Positions 9,366 through 18,139 of a stretch of 64,000 bases of DNA are shown here, piece after piece. The stretch is from Andalucia godoyi (Eukaryota > Discoba > Jakobea > Jakobida > Andaluciidae): the NCBI GenBank assembly GCA_009859145.1, contig VRVR01000061.1, positions 103,459 through 167,458 of the forward strand. The letters are read 5' to 3'. The notes below the pieces were generated by a model. That model worked only from the letters and a program-made list of their open reading frames with translations, was not told where the DNA came from and did no database searches. How positions within the stretch are numbered: position 1 is the stretch's first letter; every line of letters starts with the position of its first letter. The translations under genes were made by a program, and so were the position numbers.

Positions 9366-10062
9366 ATGGAAGGGGAGGAAGAGCCGAGAATTAGCTGGAG
9401 GAAAGCCATGGAGCGGCCAACGGATGCAGTGTTCCTCGCGGGGGGGGGGGGGGGGGAGTCGCCGTTTTGAAGTTACAAATCGAGTACGCCGGCATGTGAA
9501 TGACAGCCTGAAAAAAAAAATCTCTTTTACTGCTTTTTGCCAGGCGAGCCAAGTTCGGAGTGCGGTTCGGTAAAGTCTGGACCCTGTGCAGAGTGACATT
9601 CGGGATGTTCCGGACACGAAGCCTGAAGCTGCGGATCGTGCAATGTACCTCGAGCTGGATCGGTTTGAGCGTCGCACAAAGGCATCTGCGAGAATCGTTC
9701 TGATTTCTGATGACATTGACTTTGCTGGAAAACTTGGCGATCTGGTGCACCAGGTCGGATACGAGGTCGTCATCATCGTGAATGGACATGCTTGGCAGGG
9801 GCTTCGAGAAGCGGAGACTCTATATTTTGACTGGAAACAAAGTTGCATCGCCGCTGTCATCAAGCATTGCGGATGTTGGTGCAGCAGGAGTGGAGAGTGG
9901 ACCCGTCCAGCGATGCTCGGTTGCTTCACTGCGAAGCGCGCAATCATATGTTGAAATGCCCTAAATGCTCGAGCAGATTTTGAATCGGAGATCGACCTCC
10001 AGATACACATGGTTGAGAACGCGCACTTTTACACTTGCGCAGTATGCGGGAATCCCTTTTGA
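9366..10062 (+). pseudogene. Decayed NYN-domain nuclease with C2H2 zinc finger
   Basis: The frame containing 9586-9954 encodes PEAADRAMYLELDRF, then RIVLISDDIDFAGKLGDLVH and YEVVIIVN. This is the second half of a NYN/PIN-like domain, with the conserved AAD and SxDxDF acidic motifs. Upstream in the same frame, from about 9465, is SLKKKISFTAFCQASQVRSAV, interrupted by TAA at 9571. Further upstream a run of 17 G (9440-9456) separates a different frame starting at ATG 9366. Downstream, LKCPKCSSRF and, in another frame, ESEIDLQIHMVENAHFYTCA and VCGNPF form a C2H2-like finger pair; one extra T near 9991 breaks it. Several breaks suggest a dead gene, although some could be homopolymer errors. NYN-finger proteins are typically RNA-processing nucleases. 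Confidence 0.55.
9440..9456 (+). repeat. 17-base poly-G run
   Basis: Uninterrupted G homopolymer inside the NYN pseudogene. Its length is likely uncertain in the assembly and could by itself cause one of the frame breaks. Confidence 0.8.
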
Positions 10063-10242
10063 CAGCGAGATTGCCCCTTTCCAGCCACGCTGCTTGCAAC
10101 ACTTCTCCGTGAACTCGTGAGCTCAAATTGGTCATCTTCCAGGTTCCATGCCCACGGAACGATACGGCTTTGCCTGTTTTTATTTGTAAACAACGCAACA
10201 CAACCCGAAAAAAATTGGATTCTGAAGATCGCATGTTTCAGG

Positions 10243-12420
10243 TCAGGAACGGAAAATGGCCATTTGCGATGCCGTTGCATAGGACTCGCCCACAAAATTG
10301 GTGACGCTCCAGAACTTTTCAATCAAGACATGCAAGTGCGTGTCGGACACCTCTTCTCGTAGCCGCTTCCAACGACCTCTCAAATTCAGCGCAAGATCAA
10401 TGACACTCACTTGCTTTCCAGGATTTGAGGAGTCCTTTCTGAGCCCCCTTCCCAGCTGCTGAACAAACACGATTTCAGAATCGGTCTGTCTTGCCAAGAT
10501 AATGCAATCCACTCCAGGAACATCAAAGCCTTCGTTGATCATTTGGACCGAAACAAGGATGCGGATTCGCCCGGACACAAATTGCCGGAACACATCCATC
10601 GCATCCCTGACTTGGTAATGGGCCACTCCGCAGGAAATTCTGTTGGACGCAAACAGCCGTCCGCAGTGATTGGCGACTTCAATAGATGGCGCAAAGACAA
10701 GGACGCTATGCTTGGGTTCCAGACCCGAAATCAATCTGGAGTGCTCAAAATCGAGAAAAGCACACACAATCCGGTTTGCCACCGCGCTGGCGTGCGCATC
10801 CCTTGCAGCCACGTTCATCTTTCGAGAAGGGCCCTTCGGAGGTGCATAGTCTGCAAATTCTGGTCGCTTCCACAGTTCGGCATTTGAGGAGTCCAAGGAT
10901 TTCAAAAAGTCCTGCACGGTAATTTTGCGGGACAGCAGAGGGTTGACCAGCTGACCGTACGTTGGGATGTCGCGGCCATCTCGTGCATCCAGCAGCGGCA
11001 AGAATTCGAGATACTCGACAGGGGGAAAGTATCCCAGATCCTTTGCGATGTTCCATGGCAAGTCGACGTACACAACACCAGCAAACAGAGAGCGCAGCCT
11101 TTCTCCGCGGGGATCTTCTCGATGGAACAACGTTGCGGTCATTCCAAGCATGTACTTCAGGCTGGGACTGGAAGCAAGTGTATCATAAACACGCCGGTAA
11201 GTCGTTGCCATGACGTGATGCACTTCGTCCATCACAACATGAGACACACGTCCTACAAACGATGCAGGAAGTCTATCGAACGACTGAAACAAACAAAACA
11301 CAAACTGGACTTCTTCCAAATTCAAACCTGCAGACGCCGAAGCCGAAGCCGAAGCCGAAGCCGAAGCCGAAGCCGCAGCCGACGCCGTAGACGACCCTTC
11401 CATGAGCATGAACGCCCGTTCTGGATATCCCAGCCTAGTAAAATGATGCTTGAACTTTGCAAACGCAGCATCGCGAATGGCTCTCGTGTGCACAAGAAAC
11501 AGAAACGCAAAAGGATGGACGTCGGTTCGGGAATTTTCCGCTCTTTGGGCCTCATCGCCTTCATTTAACAACTCTTTATCACCATCGCCGTCATCGTCGT
11601 CATCGTCACCTCTGCTATCGCCGTCTTTCGTTGCTCTGCGTTTTTGCTTGCTCTTCTCCGCAATTACTTCTGATGCAAGGGGTTCTTCAGCACACGAATC
11701 TTCGTTTCCGGGATGATCCAGAATCCATGAAGTAAGCTGGTCAACGGTTGCCAACGGTCCCAGTGCCAATGCAGCCTGGTGTGCGTCAGCAGTACCAAAA
11801 CCGATGTTCACAAGCTGTGCCAGAACAGCATCGGTGATTCCAGACTTTGAGACCTTTTCCTTCCTGCGAATGGTGGTTGATTCCGCAGCATGCTTCCTTT
11901 GCCGTTTCTCTGCCATCCTGGATGACATTAGCTGATTTTTCCCAACGGAAAGAACAGCCGGCATTGCAAATTCGGGATCATCAAGAGAAGTTCGCAGGGA
12001 TTCAATAGACTGTTGGATGTCAAGGACGGAAAGCACTGTTTTCCCGCATGCCGTCGCCATCACAAGTAGTCCAGTGGAATGCTGCACACGCAGACGAACA
12101 TGCTGCATGTGCTGGAGCAGCTTCTCCTGGAGCTTCGAAGGCTGAAACAGACCCGAGGCAGACGCAGGAGGAAATGAAGGGTCAGTCCCTTGCAAGTCTT
12201 CTAGAGACAAGGCGTATTGCGAGTCTTCGCTTGCCACCGTCTTCACGTCGTCACCAGCCGTAGTTTCGAGCTCGAAATCCGCTGACAGCGGAATGTACGA
12301 CAGCTGGCGCTTCCTGTACAGGTCTTTCCGGACGACTCCCTGCACGATGCGCTCGACATCATTGACGGAAATGGAGTCCTGTAACAGTCGATCGAGTATT
12401 TTCTGAACAGCTCGATTCAT
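10243..12420 (-). CDS. SF2 DEAH-type helicase with inserted UBA-like domain
   Basis: 725 aa from ATG 12420. Helicase motifs in order: motif I MATACGKT (about 121-128), motif Ia-like FLFLVHTRAIRDAAF (about 306-320), motif II MDEVHH (397-402), motif III GMTAT (426-430), a GYFPPVEYLEF block, motif V INEGFDVPGVD and motif VI QQLGRGLRKD. This order, with the LGYxxP block after motif III, resembles the restriction-enzyme-like DEAD/DEAH helicases common in bacteria (SSL2-type). Between motifs I and Ia sits an insert with a UBA-like segment (ITDAVLAQLVNIGFGTADAH, then ALALGPLATVDQLTSWI; about 194-235), an acidic tract and an Ala/Ser repeat (nt 11333-11395). The UBA-like part suggests ubiquitin binding. 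Bacterial-like origin is an inference. Confidence 0.8.
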   Translation of the reverse strand: MNRAVQKILDRLLQDSISVNDVERIVQGVVRKDLYRKRQLSYIPLSADFELETTAGDDVKTVASEDSQYALSLEDLQGTDPSFPPASASGLFQPSKLQEKLLQHMQHVRLRVQHSTGLLVMATACGKTVLSVLDIQQSIESLRTSLDDPEFAMPAVLSVGKNQLMSSRMAEKRQRKHAAESTTIRRKEKVSKSGITDAVLAQLVNIGFGTADAHQAALALGPLATVDQLTSWILDHPGNEDSCAEEPLASEVIAEKSKQKRRATKDGDSRGDDDDDDGDGDKELLNEGDEAQRAENSRTDVHPFAFLFLVHTRAIRDAAFAKFKHHFTRLGYPERAFMLMEGSSTASAAASASASASASASASAGLNLEEVQFVFCLFQSFDRLPASFVGRVSHVVMDEVHHVMATTYRRVYDTLASSPSLKYMLGMTATLFHREDPRGERLRSLFAGVVYVDLPWNIAKDLGYFPPVEYLEFLPLLDARDGRDIPTYGQLVNPLLSRKITVQDFLKSLDSSNAELWKRPEFADYAPPKGPSRKMNVAARDAHASAVANRIVCAFLDFEHSRLISGLEPKHSVLVFAPSIEVANHCGRLFASNRISCGVAHYQVRDAMDVFRQFVSGRIRILVSVQMINEGFDVPGVDCIILARQTDSEIVFVQQLGRGLRKDSSNPGKQVSVIDLALNLRGRWKRLREEVSDTHLHVLIEKFWSVTNFVGESYATASQMAIFRS

Positions 12421-12920
12421 GCCTCCATTCTATGCGCACCAAGTCATCGCTTCCTTTTATTGTCAATGCCCCCTGGTAATGTGCTCTTTGTATATTTAGA
12501 AAAAGAAAAAAAAATAATAAAAAATTCAATTTGAATGTGAGTGAGGAATGAGCTTTAACGGTGCCTTTGAGGTTTTTCCGGTGGCCTCAAGTTGCGTTTT
12601 GTATTGTGCGCTAGGGCTAGCTAGGGTTGCTTCAAGTCCAGGGAATTTTCCTTTATTCAAATTTTCAATAGGTTTTTATGTATGTTTTATTCTGCATTTA
12701 TTTTAATTACTATTACTGATTATTATTATAATATTATTTTTGGCATTGTGTTGTTGTGATTGCTATTGCACGACGCCGCACACATTGTATATACGGAGAT
12801 TTTTTTAGCATCGTCTCTGGAGCCGCTCGCGATTGATAGAGCCGCTCGTGTGCGACGTGTGAGTTTTCCTTCTTTTCCTTCTTTCTTTTCTCCTTCTAAT
12901 TGGTGATTCGATAGTCGGAA
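12421..12920. promoter_or_regulatory. Divergent 500-bp intergenic region (helicase / VPS52)
   Basis: AT-rich region between two divergently transcribed genes. It has A-rich (12500-12530) and AT-rich (12690-12740) tracts and a pyrimidine-rich stretch (12862-12895) just before the VPS52 start. It presumably carries both promoters; no defined element is recognised. Confidence 0.4.
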
Positions 12921-14939
12921 ATGGCGGAAATGGACGATTTGGATCTTGGGGATCTTGATTTTACGTCGACTTCGCTGAGCACGCTTGAGACGGACTTGGC
13001 GTCTTTTGACCAGAACGAGTTGGTGTCGCGCGCGCTATCGGAAGGCCGTGATTTGAGAAAGTATGCGTCTGAGATTGAAGATGAAATGCATGAATTGGAG
13101 ATTGCGAGTGTGGACGACTATGTTGCGGTGTCGGACCACATTGACAAGTTGCACACGCACATCTCGTTATGCGACTCTGTGCTGCAGCGGATGGAGAATG
13201 TGCTGGGAAAGTTTCAATCGGATCTCGGCTCCATCAGCGACGAGATCCAAGTGCTGCAAGATCGCGCACTGATGATGTCGATTCAGATGAAGAACAGACA
13301 GCACATTGGATCGCAACTATCGCAGCTTACAGAGCAGCTTGTGATTCGTCCGGAACTTGTCAGAGCGATAGTAGAAGAGGAAGTGGATGACCGGTATCTC
13401 GATGCGCTGATTGAATTGGACAGGAAACACGTGTTTTTCTGTACGGATCTCGTGGAACATTCAAAATCTGTGTCGGATCTGCAGCCTGAACTGGACAAGC
13501 TTATCGCGAAGGCGTGTGCAAAGGTACGGGACTTTCTGGTTGCACGAATTGTTGCGCTGAAGAAGCCGCGGACGAATATCCAAATGCATCAGCTCAGCAC
13601 GCTTCTCAAGTACAAGTTTTTTGTCGAGTTCGTGCACAGACATCGCAGAGAAGATTGCTATGCGGACATTGTGGCCACGTACGCAGAGGTAATGTCCAAG
13701 GTGTATTCTCATAATTTCAAGACATACTGGACTGCGCTGATTAAGCTCAAGGCGAAAAATGCCGCAGTTGCACTCTCGATGTCGGATCTCGAAGGAAAAC
13801 TGAAGATGATCGATGATGAGGAAACGCCACCCATTGTGCCGCCAACCGGCCAGTCGCTTTTTGGATCTGGGACCTCGTCGAGTAGCGCACTTCCTTTTGA
13901 AGTGCTGTACAAGTCCGCGCATGCATTGCTCGTGGACACTGTCACCTCCGAGTATTTGTTTCAGTGGGAGTTTCTCGCAAAGGATGTGCAAACAGACGCG
14001 GTATTTTTGCCGTCATTTGAGATTTTTGACACCTTTTTAACCGCTCATTTGCAGACCACAGTTTCCAATGACATTTTGAGCGTGTGCATGCTCATCAGAA
14101 TTGTGCACATGGTGCAGCGTGTGATGCAAAAACGACGGGTCCCCGCACTCGATCCGTATTGCGACCGGACCTTGGTGCTGCTATGGCCGCGTTTCAAGAT
14201 TCTCTGCGGAGGGTTTGTCGACAAACTGAAATCAACGTCTGACGCTTCCATGAACACACCCAGGAGCTATGCCAATTTGGTCTATGCGATCTCGAGCACC
14301 GTGCTGCATTTTCCGAACGAAGATACCGAGCCTGCATGGGCCGATACGGTGCGCATGACGCTTGCTGAGCTTCGCCTTGCCATCACCACTGCTCTTGAAA
14401 AGATCGGTTCGTCGATGAATCCCTTCCAGCGAAACGTGTTCAACATCAATGCATGGGCACTGTGTGTGGATGCCCGCACTGGTGAGCCGTCGATTGATGA
14501 TTTCCATGCTCGGTGTTTGGCCCGGTACATGGACGAATACGTTGGTCGCGAACTGAAGGTGCAGGTACCGTTTCTCGTTCGGTTGTTTACCAACTCCGCA
14601 AATGCTGCTAGTGATCGAGGCTCTGACGGTGCGCCATCAAGTCCAAAGCTGGACAACGGTTCCATATCGTCGGAGGACATCGAGGCTGCAGTTCGAGAGT
14701 TTGGCAATGTGTGGAAGGAAAAGCTGGCCAAGATCCACGAGGATGTGTTGCGCTCCTTTACCGACTTCAAGAACGGAGTGGAAGTTCTGAAGCTCTGTTT
14801 TACGCAGCTGCTCTTGTACTATGGCAGATGCATCTCTCACATCAGTGATCGACCAGAACTGAAGCATCTCAAGAAGGAGATTGTCAGTCAACAAGTCATG
14901 CTGTACGAAGCACGGAAGTATGCACAAGATTTTGAGTAA
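12921..14939 (+). CDS. VPS52: VPS52, GARP/EARP tethering complex subunit
   Basis: 672 aa from ATG 12921, close to the family length. The N-terminal coiled coil contains the hallmark block (VLQDRALMMSIQMKNRQHIG, then SQLSQLTEQLVIRPELVRAI). Further conserved parts are YLDALIELDRKHVFF, KACAKVRDFLVARIVALKKP, the STLLKYKFFVEFVHRH region and the C-terminal LLLYYGR. VPS52 is the subunit that binds the other GARP/EARP members and tethers endosome-derived vesicles at the trans-Golgi. With the nearby endosomal syntaxin this shows a conventional retrograde pathway, although the two genes are not physically linked. It ends 112 bp before the convergent nucleoside hydrolase. Confidence 0.95.
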   Translation: MAEMDDLDLGDLDFTSTSLSTLETDLASFDQNELVSRALSEGRDLRKYASEIEDEMHELEIASVDDYVAVSDHIDKLHTHISLCDSVLQRMENVLGKFQSDLGSISDEIQVLQDRALMMSIQMKNRQHIGSQLSQLTEQLVIRPELVRAIVEEEVDDRYLDALIELDRKHVFFCTDLVEHSKSVSDLQPELDKLIAKACAKVRDFLVARIVALKKPRTNIQMHQLSTLLKYKFFVEFVHRHRREDCYADIVATYAEVMSKVYSHNFKTYWTALIKLKAKNAAVALSMSDLEGKLKMIDDEETPPIVPPTGQSLFGSGTSSSSALPFEVLYKSAHALLVDTVTSEYLFQWEFLAKDVQTDAVFLPSFEIFDTFLTAHLQTTVSNDILSVCMLIRIVHMVQRVMQKRRVPALDPYCDRTLVLLWPRFKILCGGFVDKLKSTSDASMNTPRSYANLVYAISSTVLHFPNEDTEPAWADTVRMTLAELRLAITTALEKIGSSMNPFQRNVFNINAWALCVDARTGEPSIDDFHARCLARYMDEYVGRELKVQVPFLVRLFTNSANAASDRGSDGAPSSPKLDNGSISSEDIEAAVREFGNVWKEKLAKIHEDVLRSFTDFKNGVEVLKLCFTQLLLYYGRCISHISDRPELKHLKKEIVSQQVMLYEARKYAQDFE

Positions 14940-15051
14940 AACCAACCAGCACCCGGATCCCCACCCATGTCCCAGCCTTTTCGTTTCTGTTCATCCATTC
15001 TTGTGCTGTGCTGTGCGGGGTTTCCCCTTGACTCCCAGCCACCCAGAAGGC

Positions 15052-16386
15052 CTATTCAAACATGTCGACCATATCTTGCTGAAGTTGCTCCACATCGACA
15101 CGAGTGACAAGCCGTACATGCCTTCGGTGAAGCGGCTCCATGTTTCCAAAGTATGCAACCGTCATGCCTCGCGTGAGCGAACCGTCAACCTCCACATCCA
15201 TCCTGCACACTTTGGAATTCTGCACTGCACAGCGGGAACTTGCGCTCGATTTTGCGCTCGGCGAACGACTATCGACATCCCGGCCAGCATGCACCATGAC
15301 CGCCATGGGATCGCAAATCACGTACCCGTGGTCCTTCAGCGTCTTTTCGTCTCGCGCGGCAGATGCATCTCCACATTCTTTGCGAAGTAGTGCATCTTGC
15401 AGCGCAGCCAGATGCTCCAAGACTAAGTTTGCAGTGGTTGGCTCATTCACGATTCGCAAAAACTCCTTTGCTCTCCTCTTCCGCTCCGCCGCTTCCGTCT
15501 CCGCTTCCGTCTCCGTCTCTGTCTTTGCCTGCATCTGCGCGGGACCACTGTCCGTCTTCATGAGCGTGGAAAAGTACCAGTCAAACGAAACTGCCTGGTC
15601 AACACACACTTCCCACGGAAGTACATACAATCGTTTTTCATCGAGTTTGCGATCCACGGCATGGTGATCGAGGTTCCGATTTTCCAGCTGCGCAAGCATT
15701 TCGGTAGCATACTCTTCGTACATTTCCAAGTGCCGAGTCATGAGCAGCTTTGCGGCCTCGGGATCTGCAGCGACATTGAACTCCTGCACCGGCCCCACAT
15801 TCCCCGCTTGTTTGTACGTGCCGCCCATCATGGTAACCTTAGCGATGCGCGCCAGAAAGCGAGGATCGCGATCGATCGCAGCAGCAATGCTTGTGCACGG
15901 TCCCAGAATGACCAGCTCAAGCTCGCCTTCATATGCAATGCTCAGCTCAATCAACTGCGCAATCCCGTCCTTTGCAGATTCTCCCGGCGCGTCTCCTGCG
16001 CCATTCGGCACGGGAGAAACCGGCGCGATGCACAGTGTCCGCTCGCGCTGATTTCCAATCCCATCTGCCCCAAAGTACGTTCCAGGCGCAAGATGCACAG
16101 CGCCCGTAGCAGACCCGTTCCGAAGCCTGGTTCCCTCACAGCCCCTCATGACCAATGGCCGCGGCGCAGGCCAGCACGCACTGACAAATCGTCGGAGCGT
16201 GTCCATGATGTTGTCGACCGTGGTGTTGCCGATGGTTCCAACAAGCCCCACAACCGCCAACCGGCACCGGCTGGCGTACAGCAATGCCAGCTGCAGCGCA
16301 AACAGATCGTCCGTTCCGGGATCCGTGTCGATCACGACCTTGCGGCCTGCGCTTACAGAACCCCGCGGAAGCTCCATATTATACAT
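15052..16386 (-). CDS. Inosine-uridine preferring nucleoside hydrolase family protein
   Basis: 444 aa from ATG 16386. The N-terminus carries the signature KVVIDTDPGTDDLFALQLAL (Asp cluster at residues 20-27), the calcium and ribose site of IU-nucleoside hydrolases. Other family blocks are VVGLVGTIGNTTVDNI, ELVILGPCTSIAAAI, IAKVTMMGGTYKQAGNVGPV and EFNVAADPEAAKLLM, the last giving the conserved Asn and Asp. The protein is longer than the roughly 320-aa bacterial enzymes because of an Ala/Glu-rich insertion (about residues 295-310) and C-terminal segments. The family hydrolyses the N-glycosidic bond of ribonucleosides in purine/pyrimidine salvage; the substrate is not predictable from sequence alone. 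Confidence 0.9.
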   Translation of the reverse strand: MYNMELPRGSVSAGRKVVIDTDPGTDDLFALQLALLYASRCRLAVVGLVGTIGNTTVDNIMDTLRRFVSACWPAPRPLVMRGCEGTRLRNGSATGAVHLAPGTYFGADGIGNQRERTLCIAPVSPVPNGAGDAPGESAKDGIAQLIELSIAYEGELELVILGPCTSIAAAIDRDPRFLARIAKVTMMGGTYKQAGNVGPVQEFNVAADPEAAKLLMTRHLEMYEEYATEMLAQLENRNLDHHAVDRKLDEKRLYVLPWEVCVDQAVSFDWYFSTLMKTDSGPAQMQAKTETETEAETEAAERKRRAKEFLRIVNEPTTANLVLEHLAALQDALLRKECGDASAARDEKTLKDHGYVICDPMAVMVHAGRDVDSRSPSAKSSASSRCAVQNSKVCRMDVEVDGSLTRGMTVAYFGNMEPLHRRHVRLVTRVDVEQLQQDMVDMFE

Positions 16387-16527
16387 GTCTATGTATCTGT
16401 TAAAAGTCGAGCAGCCGTTATCTGTCTTATAGTGCTATGTTCCGATGCTTCGCCAAAGGACACGACAGCCGGACGCAGTCTGGGGTTTCGTCCGCGATAC
16501 TTCAATCCCCCATAGGCCGTTGCATAA

Positions 16528-17074
16528 TAACACGTCATTGTCATGCATACGGAAGGAAGCATGCATAAACAGACACGGTCGATACTGGCCGACACTAGCA
16601 CGTTTGCTTCACAGGGAATTCGTGCTTACGCACGCTCGGCCAAAATGCAGACGGTGGCACAGGCTCCGCATTTTCGACACTCTTTAACGCAGCATCCGTA
16701 GCCATCTATTCTATCATTCGTTGGTTTCGCGTTTTTATTCAAAATATGGGCGTGGGTGCGCTGGGACGACGCATTCGCCTACGCCTACGCCGCTCGATAC
16801 AGGGCCTCCTAGGTCCCGCAGACCTCCTAAGAGAGCACGTGTCACTACGCCTGCTGCTAGGGCCGTCAGAATCAAAATGCACCCTTCTCAGGAACAACGT
16901 GCCACGCTGAGAAGGTGGCTCACCGATTGATCGAGATTGGGAACGAGCGCGGAGCATCTATCTGAAGCACGCCGAGAGGCGTGTTGGGGGCCTATCCCCT
17001 TCCCGGCAGCGGGATGCAAGACTGAATATGCATGTCCATTTGTAGATATGCTTGTTGAGTGTATAATGTAGGCG
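16528..17074 (+). mobile_element. Internally deleted Fanzor-derived element, copy A
   Basis: Shares its ends with copy B (47182-47555): both start TAACACGTCATTGTCATGCAT-like and end GTGTATAATGTAGGCGT-like. The + strand encodes a Pro/Arg-rich stretch and then KMHPSQEQRATLRRWLTD (to 16930), which matches the start of TnpB/Fanzor proteins (K-x-R-x-x-P-x-x-E-Q-x-x-L-x-x-W). Immediately after a stop the next frame reads IDRDWERARSIYLK and GGLSPS, the last RuvC motif seen in copy C. The several hundred residues that should lie between are gone, so the element cannot encode a nuclease. Copy A has about 165 bp (16624-16795) that copy B lacks. A small hairpin sits near the 3' end. Fanzor identity rests on two motifs only. 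Confidence 0.65.
17030..17051 (+). repeat. 3'-end hairpin of Fanzor copy A
   Basis: GCATGTC (17030-17036) pairs with GATATGC (17045-17051), with one G-T wobble and an 8-nt loop. It is the counterpart of the perfect hairpin in copy C. Confidence 0.55.
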
Positions 17075-17137
17075 TACTTAAGAACACTGCAGTTTTTGAA
17101 ACAAGAAGAGTATCGCAAACCCCCGAGTTTATAGCAA

Positions 17138-17209
17138 GCTCCGATCGTATAGTGGTCATTACTTCACGTTGTGGCCGTGAAAACGCAGGTTCGATTCCTG
17201 CTCGGAGCA
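17138..17209 (+). tRNA. tRNA-His (anticodon GTG)
   Basis: 72 nt. The acceptor stem pairs GCTCCGA (17138-17144) with TCGGAGC (17202-17208), with discriminator A at 17209. The anticodon stem pairs TTCACG with CGTGAA around the loop TTGTGGC, giving anticodon GTG for His. The T arm contains GGTTCGATTCC (17188-17198), which also serves as the pol III B box. The base before the acceptor is A, so the G-1 needed for histidylation must be added after transcription, as usual in eukaryotes. No intron. A T run at 17220-17228 follows. Confidence 0.95.
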
Positions 17210-17219
17210 CTTGCGAACC

Positions 17220-17228
17220 TTTTTTTTT
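17220..17228 (+). terminator. Pol III T-run terminator of tRNA-His
   Basis: Nine consecutive T begin 11 nt after the tRNA 3' end, the usual signal for RNA polymerase III release. Confidence 0.8.
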
Positions 17229-17490
17229 GGTTTTTTGTTTTATGCCCGCTGGTTCATGGTGGTTCATGGAACCATCAAGTTTGATGCTAGACCAACCAAT
17301 CGAGATGGTCGTTTGATGTTTTCTCTCTCTGTTTGGGAATCTCTCATTTCCCTGCACTCCTTTTGCCATTTTTTCCCACCTGGATTCTTCAGTGTTTTTT
17401 TGTTTTAACAAACTTACAAAGTACACGAGGACGTAGTAACAGGAGTTTGCACCCAGCTGCAAAGTTAAAAAGTCAGAAGAAGGAGAGGAA

Positions 17491-17943
17491 ATGGAAGCGA
17501 CAAACCAGTATTTGTCTCAGCACCGCATTCCCGATTTGTTGTCGTTGCTTCTTCAACGGCTCCTAGTGTCGCGGCCATCAAACCCATCAGGATTCCTTAT
17601 TGAGGAACTGCGGGCGGTTCAAAAGTCCGGTTCGTCCTCGGAGTACTTTACGACGGCGGACCTGGATGCGATTTTCGACATGGTGGACGTGACGCACAAG
17701 GGGACGATCTCGCGAGTGGAGACGGTCCGAGCGCTCGTCAATCTGCAGATCCGAGCCTGCTATGCCGCCACAAACGCCCCGCACGCAGCCGGGAGCAGCA
17801 TGCAGCTACAGTCGTATCTGTCCAAGGAGGACATTGAGAAACTCGTTCCGCAGTCACTGAGCACCGGGTTTTCAAAGGAGCAGTTCAGGAAGATCGCCCA
17901 CCCGCTGCTGCATGACCAGATTCTCGTCGCCAACCACTCCTAA
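17491..17943 (+). CDS. EFCAB10-like protein (RIIa-type docking helix)
   Basis: 150 aa from ATG 17491. The N-terminus (YLSQHRIPDLLSLLLQRLLV, SRPSNPSGFLIEEL) fits the RIIa/DPY30-type dimerisation-docking fold found in ciliary proteins and matches the layout of EFCAB10: YLxxHxIxxLLxxLxxxLLxxRPxxPxxFLxxxL. An EF-hand-like helix-loop-helix follows (FTTADLDAIFDMVDVTHKGT, ISRVETVRALVNL), with a weakened calcium loop. The family is found mostly in ciliated organisms, which supports a flagellated host. The gene lies 280 bp downstream of tRNA-His. Confidence 0.7.
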   Translation: MEATNQYLSQHRIPDLLSLLLQRLLVSRPSNPSGFLIEELRAVQKSGSSSEYFTTADLDAIFDMVDVTHKGTISRVETVRALVNLQIRACYAATNAPHAAGSSMQLQSYLSKEDIEKLVPQSLSTGFSKEQFRKIAHPLLHDQILVANHS

Positions 17944-18139
17944 TCTAACGGTACTTTGCCCAAGTCCCGCGCTGTTCCGTGCGCAAGTATCAAATAAAAA
18001 GCAGTTATTCGAGAGTATCCAAATTTTGTCCCGGTAATGTTCTGTGTTACGTATGCGTACACGAACGTGCAAAATGTGTTACAGCAACGTGGCTGCGGTG
18101 GAACGGTTGCTAACCTGCTAGAGGCGACTGGTTTTCTTT

